Positions 46,206 to 58,159 are shown, counted from the first letter of the stretch. The stretch is 64,000 nucleotides of DNA from Campylobacter rectus (GCF_004803795.1 NZ_CP012543.1:310001-374000), one strand, 5' to 3'. Numbers and translations: made by a program. Notes: generated from the sequence alone by a model not told the origin.

Positions 46206-46582
46206 GCGATGTAAAGCGAGGTTGCCTTGACGTAGGCGTAAATTTGATCGCCAAGCGATAAATTTAGCCGCTTTAGCGATGCGGTAGTGATGATGCTTTC
46301 AAACTCAAACTCGCCGGCGTTTAGATGCAGCGAGCTTGTGATCTCGCCTTTTTGGATGTCTGAAATTCGCACTTTTATCTCGTTTGAGACCGAGCAGTTT
46401 AAAAGCGGGGAGGTAGCGACGAAGACGTCCGAGCTTTTAAAGTTTAGCCGAACTTCGTCGCCGATTTTTAGATTTTGCAGATTTTCCAAAGAGAGCATTT
46501 TTAGGCTTAAATTTTCGGCGCTAAACTCAAAAACACTAACGCCGTCGTTTTGCTCTATCGCCGAAATTTTAGCCTTTATCAC
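46202..46582 (-). CDS. Di-Mop (TOBE) molybdate-binding protein
   Basis: 126 residues made of two TOBE/Mop-like units (about 1-65 and 66-126), each with the ISxxxxG...V/I strand pattern ending in IYAYVKATSLYIA. Mop proteins bind molybdate or tungstate in the cytoplasm. It overlaps modA by 4 bases and modC by 4 bases, inside the Mod operon. Campylobacter jejuni has the same small gene in its mod locus. Confidence 0.82.
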   Translation of the reverse strand: MIKAKISAIEQNDGVSVFEFSAENLSLKMLSLENLQNLKIGDEVRLNFKSSDVFVATSPLLNCSVSNEIKVRISDIQKGEITSSLHLNAGEFEFESIITTASLKRLNLSLGDQIYAYVKATSLYIA

Positions 46583-47328
46583 GGGACGACGTATCCGAAT
46601 TTTCTAAAGATTTCTTTTGCGCGGTCGCTTCTGATGAAGTCATAGAAAGCCTTTGCTTCCGGGTTGTTTTCGCCGTGCTTTAGGATGACCATACCTTGAT
46701 CGATCGGAGCGTATAGATCGGGGCTAACAAGGATGAAATTTTTACCCTCTTTATACTCGGCCATTTTTTTATCATACATAGCCGAAGCCGCGATAAATCC
46801 GACGTCGGCTGCGCTTAGAGCTTGGCTTAGAGCTTCGCCGATAGATTTTGCGATGATGACGTTTTTCTCGACCTTATCGTAGATGCCGGCTTTTTTGAGC
46901 GCTTCGATGCTGGCTTTGCCGTAAGGAGCGGTCTCGGGATTTGCGATCGCGATGGCTTTTAGGCCTTCTACCGCATTTATACCCTTAGCCAGATCGATAT
47001 CTCTGATCGTAAATAGCGCAAGTGCGCCTTGAGCATAGACTACAGGCTCTGTTACGGCAAATTTAACGTCGTAGAGATCCTTGACGAATTTCATATTCGC
47101 CGCCATAAAAACGTCCGCCGGAGCGCCGTTTTTGATCTGCGTAGATAGCGCGCCGCTAGCCCCTAGCGTGACGGTCACTTTCGTATCGGGATTGGTTTTA
47201 GCAAACTCCGTCTTTAGCTCGTCAAACGCGTAAGTGACGTTTGCCGCTGCAAATACGTTGATCTCGCCCGCGTTTAGATGAAAAGCCGCGAGAGCCGCGA
47301 CGACTAACGAAAAAAATGTTTTTTTCAT
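46579..47328 (-). CDS. modA: Molybdate-binding protein ModA
   Basis: 249 residues. Signal peptide about 1-20. INVFAAANVTYAFDELKTEF (about 23-42), VTLGASGALSTQI (about 53-65) and ADVFMAANMKFVKDL are the oxyanion-binding strands of ModA/WtpA. It is the periplasmic receptor for molybdate or tungstate, delivering to ModB-ModC. It lies 2 bases after modE. Confidence 0.93.
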   Translation of the reverse strand: MKKTFFSLVVAALAAFHLNAGEINVFAAANVTYAFDELKTEFAKTNPDTKVTVTLGASGALSTQIKNGAPADVFMAANMKFVKDLYDVKFAVTEPVVYAQGALALFTIRDIDLAKGINAVEGLKAIAIANPETAPYGKASIEALKKAGIYDKVEKNVIIAKSIGEALSQALSAADVGFIAASAMYDKKMAEYKEGKNFILVSPDLYAPIDQGMVILKHGENNPEAKAFYDFIRSDRAKEIFRKFGYVVP

Positions 47329-47330
47329 TT

Positions 47331-48113
47331 TTATACTCCTATTATGATTTGACTTGCTTTGATTATGGCGGTGAGCTCGTCGCCAACGCCGATTTTCATA
47401 TCCATCGCGCTATCTTTCGTGATGATGGAGGTTAGCGTCTGGTGGTTGCTGATTTCCAGTACGATTTCGGCGTTTACGGAGCCGATTTTGGCCTCGATCA
47501 CGCGCCCTTTTAGCAAATTCGCCGCGCTTAGTTTTAGATTTTCTTCTTTTGCGAGCATTACGCTTGGAGCTTTAAAGATAAATACGACCTTTTTGCCGAC
47601 TTTCAAATTTAGATTTTTTTCAGATTCGACCGTGACGGTGGCACGTAAAATTTCGCCGTTTGAGAGCTTGGCGCTGATCTGCGAATTTACCGCGCCGGTT
47701 TTTATCTCCGTGATCTCGCAGCTAAGCTGATTTCGCGCGCTTAGGCTCATACTCATACGCTGTAAATTTAAAATTTCGTTCGTATCGACGTTTATATTTG
47801 AGCAAACTTTTTCTAAAAATATCTTTTGGCTCTCCAGCATCGCGTCGTATAGCGCGATCATCTTTTTACCGTATGCGGTGAGCTCCGAGCCGCTGTTTTT
47901 CCTGTTGCCCTCGGCTCTTGCGATTAGCGGTTCGTCCGAGCGGTTATTTAGCGCGTCCAGGCTGTCCCATGCGTTTTTGTAAGAGATGCCGACGTACTCG
48001 GCGGCTTTGGTTATGCTTTTTGTGTGTTCGACGGCTTTTAAAAGCTCTATATGTTTAGCCAGCACCGATGCTCCGCCGTCTAAAAATAGCTCTAAACTAA
48101 CGTCTGCTTTCAT
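47331..48113 (-). CDS. modE: Molybdate-responsive regulator ModE
   Basis: 260 residues, full length. N-terminal winged HTH (about 20-60, HTKSITKAAEYVGISYKNAWDS) then two TOBE domains (about 120-190 and 191-260) that bind molybdate or tungstate. It represses or controls the mod operon, of which it is the first gene, so autoregulation is likely. A 14-base perfect palindrome 60 bases upstream is an operator candidate. Confidence 0.92.
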   Translation of the reverse strand: MKADVSLELFLDGGASVLAKHIELLKAVEHTKSITKAAEYVGISYKNAWDSLDALNNRSDEPLIARAEGNRKNSGSELTAYGKKMIALYDAMLESQKIFLEKVCSNINVDTNEILNLQRMSMSLSARNQLSCEITEIKTGAVNSQISAKLSNGEILRATVTVESEKNLNLKVGKKVVFIFKAPSVMLAKEENLKLSAANLLKGRVIEAKIGSVNAEIVLEISNHQTLTSIITKDSAMDMKIGVGDELTAIIKASQIIIGV

Positions 48114-48172
48114 AAAAATCTCCCGAATTTTAGTCAGTAATATAAAATAATTTATTGAAATTTGTTAAGAAG

Positions 48173-48186
48173 TATATTTAAATATA
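48173..48186. promoter_or_regulatory. Palindrome upstream of modE, ModE-box candidate
   Basis: TATATTTAAATATA, perfectly self-complementary, between divergent modE and mlaA. It resembles the TATAT-rich arms of known ModE sites but lacks a full match, and AT-richness makes chance likely. Confidence 0.35.
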
Positions 48187-48307
48187 TATGAAAAATAACT
48201 TAAGTAAATTTCGTGATATTAGGCGTTTTGAAATTTATAAATTTAAAAACTACATTGAGATAAAATCCTAAGCTACCGCATCGGTAGATTTGAAATTCGG
48301 AGATTTG

Positions 48308-49009
48308 ATGATAAAAATTTTACTGTCATTTTTGCTCGTTTTTGGCTGCGTTTTTGCCGAACAAATGCAGGAAAAGAGCGAATTTGACGACGAATTTGCT
48401 CAACCTAACGAGATTTTCGATCCGCTTGGCGGCTACAATAGAATGATGACGGGCTTTAACGATTTTATCTACACAAAGGCCATCCATCCGGCGATAAAAG
48501 GCTACAACTACGTAGTTCCCGAGCCTGCAAGAACGGCGGCGGGAAATTTTTTCGACAATCTTTTATACCCCGTTCGATTCGTAAATAACCTCTTGCAACT
48601 TAAATTTAGCGAGGCCGGCGAGGAGACGCTGAGATTTTTAGCAAATACGATCATCGGCTTTGGCGGGCTAACCGACGGCGCGAAATACTACAATTTGCAA
48701 CGCCACGACGAGGACTTCGGCCAGACGTTGGGATACTGGGGCGTGGGTAGCGGTTTTCACGTTGTTTTGCCCTTTGTCGGACCTTCAAATTTGCGCGATA
48801 TGGCGGGTATGATCGGGGATTATTACCTAGATCCCGTTAGCTACGTAAAACCGATGTTGGACTCCTTTGCTATAAAAACTTTTCGCCAGGGCAATCTCTT
48901 ATCGCTTCATCCGGACGCTTACGACGAGCTTAAAAAGGATGCGATCGACTTGTATCCGTTTTTGCGCGACGCCTACGAACAGCGCCGAAATCACCTAATA
49001 AAGGAATAA
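48308..49009 (+). CDS. mlaA: MlaA/VacJ lipid-transport lipoprotein
   Basis: 233 residues from the ATG at 48308, chosen because GGAG lies 6 bases upstream; an in-frame TTG at 48290 is less likely. N-terminal signal (about 1-17), possibly with a lipidated Cys in LVFGC. NEIFDPLGGYNRMMTGFND, FFDNLLYPVRFVNNLLQ, DEDFGQTLGYWGVG and VLPFVGPSNLRDM are VacJ/MlaA signatures. It moves phospholipids out of the outer leaflet of the outer membrane. First of three genes with mlaC and an RND exporter. Confidence 0.9.
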   Translation: MIKILLSFLLVFGCVFAEQMQEKSEFDDEFAQPNEIFDPLGGYNRMMTGFNDFIYTKAIHPAIKGYNYVVPEPARTAAGNFFDNLLYPVRFVNNLLQLKFSEAGEETLRFLANTIIGFGGLTDGAKYYNLQRHDEDFGQTLGYWGVGSGFHVVLPFVGPSNLRDMAGMIGDYYLDPVSYVKPMLDSFAIKTFRQGNLLSLHPDAYDELKKDAIDLYPFLRDAYEQRRNHLIKE

Positions 49010-49010
49010 A

Positions 49011-49601
49011 ATGAAATTTTTAAAAACGCTTTTGCTCGTGCTTTTTGGCGCAGTGAGCCTATTTGCCATCGGCGAGGAGCAGATAAAACCTACGATGCAA
49101 AAAACGACGCAAGACGCCATAGGAGTGCTAAAAAACGCAAATTTGAGCAAAGACGAAAAAGTGAGTAAAATTTTCGCCGTTTTTGATCCGTATTTCGACT
49201 ACGAGCAGATGTCGAAAATCGCTCTAAACAAGCGCTACAACAGTCTAAGCGCCGAGCAAAAGGCTAAATTTAATAAAGCCTTTGAAGAGCGACTAAAATC
49301 AAACTACGTCGATAAACTCTTAAGCTACAAAAATCAAGCTATAAATTTTAAAGACGCGACCAAACCAAACGTTAATCGTTACTTTTTAAACGCCGATTTA
49401 GTCGGCGAGGACGGTAAAAACTACGGCTTTACATATAAATTTTACAACGCCAAAGAACGCGGCTGGCTCATCTACGACATCGAAATTTTAGGCGTTAGTA
49501 TCATTCAGACCTATCGCAGCCAGTTTGATAGCTTAATGGAAAACGAGAGCTTTGAAAATTTGCTTGAGAAGCTAAATTCGGTCCAAGCGCCGCAACAATA
49601 A
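49011..49601 (+). CDS. mlaC: MlaC/Ttg2D-like periplasmic lipid carrier
   Basis: 196 residues with signal peptide about 1-18. Helices and strands such as FDPYFDYEQMSKIAL (about 53-67), FNKAFEERLKSNYVDKLLSY (about 86-105) and GWLIYDIEILGVSIIQTYR match MlaC. It ferries phospholipid between membranes. It starts 1 base after mlaA; the RND gene follows after 8 bases. No MlaFEDB ABC genes are here; the RND protein may replace them. Confidence 0.88.
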   Translation: MKFLKTLLLVLFGAVSLFAIGEEQIKPTMQKTTQDAIGVLKNANLSKDEKVSKIFAVFDPYFDYEQMSKIALNKRYNSLSAEQKAKFNKAFEERLKSNYVDKLLSYKNQAINFKDATKPNVNRYFLNADLVGEDGKNYGFTYKFYNAKERGWLIYDIEILGVSIIQTYRSQFDSLMENESFENLLEKLNSVQAPQQ

Positions 49602-49609
49602 AGGCGCTG

Positions 49610-52069
49610 ATGAAGCGGATTTTTAAATTTATCGTTACTTTCCCAAAAAGCGTTATCGCAGGCGTACTCACCGCGACGCTATTTTTTGGATATTTTAGCG
49701 GCAAGCTCGAAGTTGATGCCTCGACCGAGACGTTGCTGCTTGAAAACGATAAAGATTTAGCCGTTTTTAGAGACGTTTTTAAGCGCTACGTAAGCCCCAA
49801 CTACCTAGTCGTCGCCTATACGCCAAAGGACGATATTTTAGCGCCCGCGACGCTTGAAAAGATAAAAAATTTAAGCGACGAGCTGGCTAAAAACGAGCTC
49901 GTATCAAACGTCATTTCTATCCTAAATATTCCTCTTTTGCAAAGCGGCTCAAACGAGCTAGGCGAGCTGGTTAAGCACGTGCCAAGCCTTGCTGATGCGG
50001 ACATAAACAAAACTCTAGTGCGCCGCGAGTTTGGAGACAGTCCGCTTTATACGAACAACATCGTCAGCGGCGATCTAAAGACCACGGCTATCGTGCTAAA
50101 TTTAAAAACCGATGAGAAATATCAAAGCATACTAAACGAGCGAAATGCCCTGCTAAACGCCAAGCTTGACGGCAACATCACAAGCGAGCAAAAACAGCGT
50201 CTAAGCACGGTAAATGCGCGCTTTAAAGCCTACCGCGACGAAGCGCGCGTAAAAGAGCATGCCGCGATCGAGCAAATCCGCAAGGCGGTAGCTAAATTTA
50301 GCGGCGAGGAGAGCCTATTTTTAGGCGGAGCCAATATGATCGCGGATGATATGGTGGGCTTCGTGCGCTCCGATCTTGCATCATACGGCATCAGCGTTAC
50401 GCTTCTTTTGATTTTTAGCCTTTGGCTGTTTTTCAGGCAGATTCGCTACGTCTTTATGCCTATTTTTATCTGCGTGATTAGCGTTATCTGGGCGAGCGGG
50501 CTGTTTGGGTTTTTCGGCTGGGAGATCACGGTGATTAGCTCAAACTACATCGCCCTTCAGCTCATCATCACGATCTCGGTCGTCATCCATCTGATCGTGA
50601 GCTACCGCGAATTTTACCTAACAAAGCCGCACCTTAGCAACTCCCAGCTGGTCTATCTCACGCTTAGAGATAAGGCTAGTCCGTCTTTTTTCGCGATTTT
50701 TACGACCGTCATCGGCTTTTTGTCGCTTGCGCTTTCGGATATCAAACCCATCATAATGCTTGGCGTTATGATGAGCGCTTCGATCACGGTCTCGCTAGCG
50801 CTAGCGTTTTTGCTATTTGGCTCTGCGATGACGCTGATGCCAAAACTTGCGCCCGTTAGGACGTTTGAAAGCAAATTCGGCTTTACCAAATACTGCGCAA
50901 AATTCGCGCTAGAGCACGGTCACGCCGTTTATATGATCGCGCTTGCGGTGCTTATTTTCGGGCTCTACGGCATCTCAAAGCTCAGGGTTGAAAACAGCTT
51001 CATTAGTTATTTTAAAGATACGACCGAGATCCATAAAGGTATGCAAGTAATAGACACCAAGCTGGGCGGCACCGTGCCCGTTGATATATTGATCAAATTT
51101 AACAAGCCCAAATTTAATGAGATCGCTGCTAAAAATGAGCCTAAAGACGAATTCGACGACGAATTTGCCGCCAGTGCGAATGAGGATAAATATTGGTTTA
51201 ACCAGCATAAAATCGACGTTGCTAAAAAGGTGCATAACTACCTTGAAAACAAACGCTTCGTCGGCCACGTGAGCAGTATGGGCACCATCGTAAAGATCGT
51301 GGAAAACATCACCCGAAAGCCTATCGACGGACTCATGCTCTCGATCCTCTACGAACAGATCCCGCAAAAATACAAAGACATCATCCTAAGCCCCTATGTA
51401 AGCATAAAGGATAACGAGCTGCGCTTCACTGCGCGCACGCTAGATAGCGACGATGCGCTACGCAGGGACGAGTTTTTGCGCGAGCTAAGAACCGATATTG
51501 CAAATTTGACCGCAAACGACAACACTAGCGTGCAAGTTAGCGGCGCGATGGTGCTTTACAACAACTTGCTCCAAAGCCTCATCGTCTCGCAGGTCGATTC
51601 CTTCGGTTTTGTCGTTTTAGCGCTATTTATCGTGTTTTGCATTATTTTTAGAAGCATTAAGCTTGCCGCCATCGCCATCATCTCGAATTTGATCCCGCTT
51701 TGCGCGGTTTTTGGCGTTATGGGAGCGCTGGGCATCCCGCTTGATATAATGAGTATTACGATAGCGGCTATCAGCATAGGTATCGGCGTGGACGACATCA
51801 TCCACTATATCCACCGCTTAAAAATCGAGCTTAGAAGCAGAAACGTCGCCGAGGCTATCAAAGCTTCGCACGCCAGCATCGGTTATGCGATGTATTACAC
51901 CTCGTTTGCGGTTATACTGGGCTTTAGCATAATGGTGACGAGTAACTTTATCCCTACGATTTATTTCGGGCTTTTGACCGATCTTGTTATGATAATGATG
52001 TTGCTGGGGGCGTTGGTGTTGCTGCCGACCCTGATCTCTACCTTTTACCGGGTTAAAATTCCCTGCTGA
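49610..52069 (+). CDS. RND/MMPL-superfamily exporter
   Basis: 819 residues. Twelve membrane helices in two blocks: one N-terminal helix (about 8-27) then a five-helix block (about 260-420), and a second single helix (about 440-460) with a five-helix block (about 650-815), separated by two large periplasmic domains. SIGIGVDDIIHYIHRL in the second block is typical of MMPL/HpnN-like proteins. The mlaA-mlaC-RND order is also found in C. jejuni, suggesting lipid transport. Its TGA stop is the first bases of repeat copy C. Confidence 0.85.
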   Translation: MKRIFKFIVTFPKSVIAGVLTATLFFGYFSGKLEVDASTETLLLENDKDLAVFRDVFKRYVSPNYLVVAYTPKDDILAPATLEKIKNLSDELAKNELVSNVISILNIPLLQSGSNELGELVKHVPSLADADINKTLVRREFGDSPLYTNNIVSGDLKTTAIVLNLKTDEKYQSILNERNALLNAKLDGNITSEQKQRLSTVNARFKAYRDEARVKEHAAIEQIRKAVAKFSGEESLFLGGANMIADDMVGFVRSDLASYGISVTLLLIFSLWLFFRQIRYVFMPIFICVISVIWASGLFGFFGWEITVISSNYIALQLIITISVVIHLIVSYREFYLTKPHLSNSQLVYLTLRDKASPSFFAIFTTVIGFLSLALSDIKPIIMLGVMMSASITVSLALAFLLFGSAMTLMPKLAPVRTFESKFGFTKYCAKFALEHGHAVYMIALAVLIFGLYGISKLRVENSFISYFKDTTEIHKGMQVIDTKLGGTVPVDILIKFNKPKFNEIAAKNEPKDEFDDEFAASANEDKYWFNQHKIDVAKKVHNYLENKRFVGHVSSMGTIVKIVENITRKPIDGLMLSILYEQIPQKYKDIILSPYVSIKDNELRFTARTLDSDDALRRDEFLRELRTDIANLTANDNTSVQVSGAMVLYNNLLQSLIVSQVDSFGFVVLALFIVFCIIFRSIKLAAIAIISNLIPLCAVFGVMGALGIPLDIMSITIAAISIGIGVDDIIHYIHRLKIELRSRNVAEAIKASHASIGYAMYYTSFAVILGFSIMVTSNFIPTIYFGLLTDLVMIMMLLGALVLLPTLISTFYRVKIPC

Positions 52070-52215
52070 TTCCCCGTAAACGACGGATTTCAAGCTTTAA
52101 AATTTTAAACCCGCTTCGGTTACGTATTTCATATACGCGCCCTCGCGGGTTAAAATTTTAAAGTTAAACTACGCCTATTGCGTCTGGAATACTTATATCA
52201 TATCTTACGAAATTT
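52068..52215. repeat. Palindromic TGATTCCCC repeat, copy C
   Basis: It begins inside the stop codon of the RND gene (TGATTCCCC). Stem CTTTAAAATTTTAAACCCG near 52095-52113 pairs with CGGGTTAAAATTTTAAAG near 52146-52163, then the CTACGCCTATT tail. It is close in sequence to copies A and B. Confidence 0.85.
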
Positions 52216-52261
52216 GCAAATTTTGCCCACCGAAACCCGCATCTTTAAAACGTAAATTTAA

Positions 52262-52506
52262 AACGTGCGGCGCGATAGCGCCAAATTAGACCTGCACGCA
52301 GTGCAGCAACTTCTCACGTCGTAGGGGATAGGGGATTGTTAAGGGGGAAGGGAGCTCTTTTGCTTAGCTTCACTGCGTTCGTTACCGTCGCTGCGCTCTG
52401 CCAAAGCAGCTTGCAAGCAAGAAGAGACCGCTAGCGCTCGCCTTGTGCTTGCACTCTCTTTGAGAGCTGCTAGCAGAGCGCAATTCAAGCCCCCACCCCT
52501 TTACAA
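52262..52506. mobile_element. MITE-like element, copy 2, with shared flank
   Basis: The core 52336-52506 has imperfect terminal inverted repeats TTGTTAAGGGGGAAGGG and (inward from the right) TTGTAAAGGGGTGGGGG. It matches copy 1 (26680-26862) in reverse orientation, and the flank 52262-52335 also matches. It contains CACTCTCTTTGAGA, shared with the IS1595 relics. Confidence 0.75.
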
Positions 52507-52509
52507 CAA

Positions 52510-52541
52510 GCAAAAAACAACCTTAAATGGTTGTTCTTTGC
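52510..52541. terminator. Hairpin, possible terminator
   Basis: GCAAAAAACAACC and GGTTGTTCTTTGC flank a TTAAAT loop (one mismatch). Located about 440 bases after the RND gene. The region 52542-52910 has no recognised gene. Confidence 0.5.
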
Positions 52542-52910
52542 ATAAAGGTTAAAATTAAAGTAGTTTGAAAGGCGAGTAGAATTTTAACCAAGCCAAATTT
52601 AGCATCGTCAAGACTTGGGTCTGGGCGGGTAAAATTTGAAGCTGAAATTTACAAATTTGATTTCAAATTTGACCACAAAGAGTCAAGGCGAAGTATTGCG
52701 AGATGGATTTTTACTCCGCTGCGCTCACAACGCTAAAGCGAGGAAGGGATTTGCTTTCCTTATGGACGCAACTGCTTGCATAAAAATTTAGCGTAGGCCG
52801 GACTTTTGCTTTGCGGTTGCGAGTGTAACGAGGCAAAGGCAGTCTGCTGAGCTAAATTTTACCAGCTCCGTTAAAGACGCTTGCGAGACAGGCCGCCACA
52901 AAGGTTAAAA

Positions 52911-53522
52911 CTACTCCTTTAAAACCTTCAAAAACGAATACACGTCTCTCACGCCGTCGATGTGCTTGGCATACCAGATCGCGTGTTTTTCCTGCTCGAT
53001 ATCGGTGATGATGCCCGTAAATACGACGTTACACTGCACAACGCCAACTCTTATGCTGGTGCCGCTAATGATGCTATCTTTAAAAAGGCTGTTTTTCAAA
53101 TTTAGCATTATGGCGAGGTTGCTTTCGCATTCGCCGCCGTTTTCGGGGAAGCGAATATACGTGTAGATTTTACTCACGCCGCTCGTATTTTTGGCGAGTT
53201 CTATTAGCTTGTTTTTGTGCTCGGCATCGGGCACCACGCCGATTAGATACACGTCGCCGTAAAAGCTCTCGACGTCCAGGTTTAGGTTGCTAAGCCCGCT
53301 CGTGCCTAAAATTTTAGTTTGGATTTTGGTTTTTATAAATTTGTCTTTTGTTATCGAGTATATGCCGCGCTCGTCTTGGCTGATAGAGTAGGCGTCGTAG
53401 ATGTTTATGCCCGTTAGCGGCGTCACGGTCGTAAAGAGTTCGAGGCAGCCGCCGAGGAAAAATATCGGCGTAAAAATGAGAATGTTTTTTAAAAAAATTC
53501 GCGCAAATAGCTTTTTCATCAC
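52911..53522 (-). CDS. Double-BON-domain lipoprotein (DolP/OsmY-like)
   Basis: 203 residues. Lipobox FFLGGC (Cys about 26). Two BON-like domains (about 60-125 and 135-203) with VESFYGDVYLIGVVPDAEHK and VVQCNVVFTGIITDIEQE strands. BON lipoproteins such as DolP sit in the outer membrane and help envelope integrity. It converges on the Mla/RND operon across repeat-rich DNA and lies next to the tRNA-Sec gene, divergent from it. Confidence 0.8.
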   Translation of the reverse strand: MMKKLFARIFLKNILIFTPIFFLGGCLELFTTVTPLTGINIYDAYSISQDERGIYSITKDKFIKTKIQTKILGTSGLSNLNLDVESFYGDVYLIGVVPDAEHKNKLIELAKNTSGVSKIYTYIRFPENGGECESNLAIMLNLKNSLFKDSIISGTSIRVGVVQCNVVFTGIITDIEQEKHAIWYAKHIDGVRDVYSFLKVLKE

Positions 53523-53581
53523 AGGCCTATAAAATTTGCCTAAATACTATAAAAATCAAACTAAAATTTATATAAATTTGC

Positions 53582-53587
53582 TATAAT
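53582..53587 (+). promoter_or_regulatory. -10 promoter element for tRNA-Sec
   Basis: TATAAT, 22 bases before the tRNA 5' end, after a T/A-rich stretch. Confidence 0.55.
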
Positions 53588-53608
53588 CGCGCTCACCATC
53601 CAAAAACG

Positions 53609-53707
53609 CGGAGGATAAAGCGATCTGGTGGCGCTCGCGGACTTCAAATCCGATGGCGGGGCGGTTGACCGCTTCGCGGGGAGTTCGATTCTCTCATCCT
53701 CTCGCCA
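53609..53707 (+). tRNA. selC: tRNA-Sec (anticodon TCA)
   Basis: 99 bases. Anticodon arm CGGA-CTTCAAA-TCCG gives anticodon TCA. The long variable arm pairs 10 bp (GCGGGGCGGT with ACCGCTTCGC), the T-arm is GGGAG-TTCGATT-CTCTC, and the gene ends GCCA. The 8-base acceptor typical of tRNA-Sec is present (CGGAGGAT with ATCCTCTC), with a mismatch at the first pair; the exact 5' end is therefore uncertain by a base. It delivers selenocysteine for UGA codons such as the one in selD. Confidence 0.93.
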
Positions 53708-53789
53708 AACTTCTAAATTTATTATCTTAAAACAAGCAAATTTCAGCTACAATAAGCCGTTTATGTTAAATTAATTTAAGGTTTTTATT

Positions 53790-56041
53790 TTGGCTAAGTC
53801 GTCAGCTTCTAAATCTTCTCTCGCTCGTACCGTTTTAGGCAAGATATACGCGGTGATTTTTTCCGCCGCCGTTGCACTGATCTGCGCGGCTAGTTTTGGG
53901 TTAAATTTAAAATTCGAAAGCGTCAAAGAGGACATTTATGCGGCGAATTCTTATTTTAAATTTTTCATCAAAGAGCGCGCTTTGGCCGTGGGAAACGAAC
54001 TAAAACTCATCGAAAAATATATCGGCGCTCGCGATTTTAACATAAAAGATATTTTTGATTTTTCTTTAAAAGACAATCCTGAATACAAGGCCTTTTTCAT
54101 CGCAAACGAGCAAGGCGAGATAGAGTTTGCCAGCGATGAAAATTTGCGCTCCAAATACTCCGCTTTTTTTCTCTCAAAGCCTTGGCAAAGCGAGCCGACG
54201 GATAAAATTTTAAGGTCTGAGTTTATGTTTAACAAAGGCGATGCACCCTCGAGATTTATCGCCAAAAAGATAAAAGGAGGCAAAACTCTAGCCGTACTCG
54301 TGTGTTTTACGGCGATTTACGAGGAGTTTGCGCGCAAGCACGAGGAATACGGAGTAAAATCATTCGTGATAGATAAAAACGGCAAAATTTTATTTCATCA
54401 AGACAGCGAACTGGTTTTAGAACATAAAAGCATCTTTGATCTTTACGATTTGAGCGCTGATTATTTGGATAGCCGCGAGGTAAAGATTGCAAAATTCGGC
54501 TCTTTAAGCAGTGATATTTATTACGTTCAAAAGATTCCCGATATCGACTTTGCCGTGGTTTCTTATTATCCTATGGGTAAATTTATAAAAGAAAATTTGC
54601 TCTTTTTAACCCTTTGCGCGGCGTTTTTTATCGTCGGCGCTTTTTTTACGTTTTACTGCGTTAAGTTTTTCAAAAATAGCGTCATAAAGCCCGTTTTATC
54701 CATCAAAAATTTGCTCGCGAAAACCGCACGCGGCGAGGAGCTAAAAGTATGCGCCAAGCTTTGCGAAATAGAAGAGTTTGAGCAGATTGTCGGCGGGATC
54801 GTGCAAATTTACGGCGACTATAACGCAAAAAAGGCGAAATTTGAAGATGATTCGCATAAATTCGGATTTTTGTTTGAAAAAGGTCCTTTTATCTTGTTGT
54901 TAATCGACGCAAAAAGCGGTGCGATAACTCGTGCTAGCGCAAAGGCGCTCGAGTTTTACGGCTTAAGTTCGGAAGAGATACGGCAAAAAAATTTAGCCCA
55001 GCTAAATGCGTCAAATTTGATAGATGTAAAAATAGAACAAGAAGGCGAGGTGCAAATTTACGAAACCAGCCAATTTACGGCAAACGGCGAGATAAGGCAG
55101 GTGCGCATCAGTAAGCAAAATTATGAGCTAAATAACGGTGAAAAGATCGGTTTTTGCATCGTGAAGGATGTTACGCAAAGCAATATCTTAAAGAAAAACG
55201 CGCAAAAACAAAACGAGATAGCCGCGTATTCGCCGTTATTTAGTATCGTTTGGAAAGATCGTCTCATAGGCGAGATAGCAAACGTCTCGGACAATATCGA
55301 ACGCGTGCTGGGATACAAAAAAAGCGAGATATTTTCAAGCGAATTTGACTTTAAAAACGTCATCCATCCTGACGATCTGGGTAGGCTTACGAATGAATTT
55401 AATATTAAATTTAGCCTATTTAACGCCGCTTCGCTCAAAAAAGGTCACGAGTCACTGCAAGCTTGCAGGCTGATAAGAAAAAATTTAGAGGTCATAAACT
55501 GTAGCGTATTTATCAAATTTATCTCGAAAGACGGCAGAACCGTGGACGAGGTGATCGGGTATTTTATCGAAAGCGAACTGGTGGCGAATTTGAGCTCTGA
55601 ATCCGGCACTAATGTGTTAAAAAGGCTAACCGACGAAAAAGAGGATGCGCACAAAAATACGATTTTGAATTTATTCGCAAACGCGAACGAGGGTGTCGCC
55701 ATAGTCGGATTAAACGGCGTATTTTTGGAGGCAAATGAGGCGTTTTGTAAAATAACGGGCTACACTAAAGACGAAGCCGTCGGCAAACCGTCAAATTTAC
55801 TAAAATCAGGCGTGCATGATGCTAAATTTTACATAAATATGTGGAAAAGCTTGCTAAAAAGCGGCTTTTACAGCGGCGAAATTTACAACAAGCGTAAAAA
55901 CGGCGAAATTTATCTTGAACGCTTAAGTATCGTCGCCGTTTATAGCGGCGCAAAACCTAGCTACTTCGTGGCGGCGTTTCACGAGCTGCCGTGGAAGGAG
56001 CCCGAGGCAAAACCGGACGAATCAAAAGCAAAGGAGCAAGA

Positions 56042-56045
<4 letters not shown>
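53790..56045 (+). CDS. Membrane sensor with multiple PAS domains
   Basis: 751 residues. Membrane helix about 15-38, a periplasmic Cache-like sensor region (about 40-265), a second helix (about 270-293), then cytoplasmic PAS domains at about 345-455, 475-590 and 618-730. The last has LNGVFLEANEAFCKITGYTK and KRKNGEIYLE. No kinase, GGDEF or methyl-accepting domain is present, so the output is unclear; it may signal through a partner. TTG start at 53790 by weak site (TAAGG). It overlaps hisZ (GTGA). Confidence 0.75.
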
Positions 56046-58158
<2,113 letters not shown>

Positions 58159-58159
58159 G

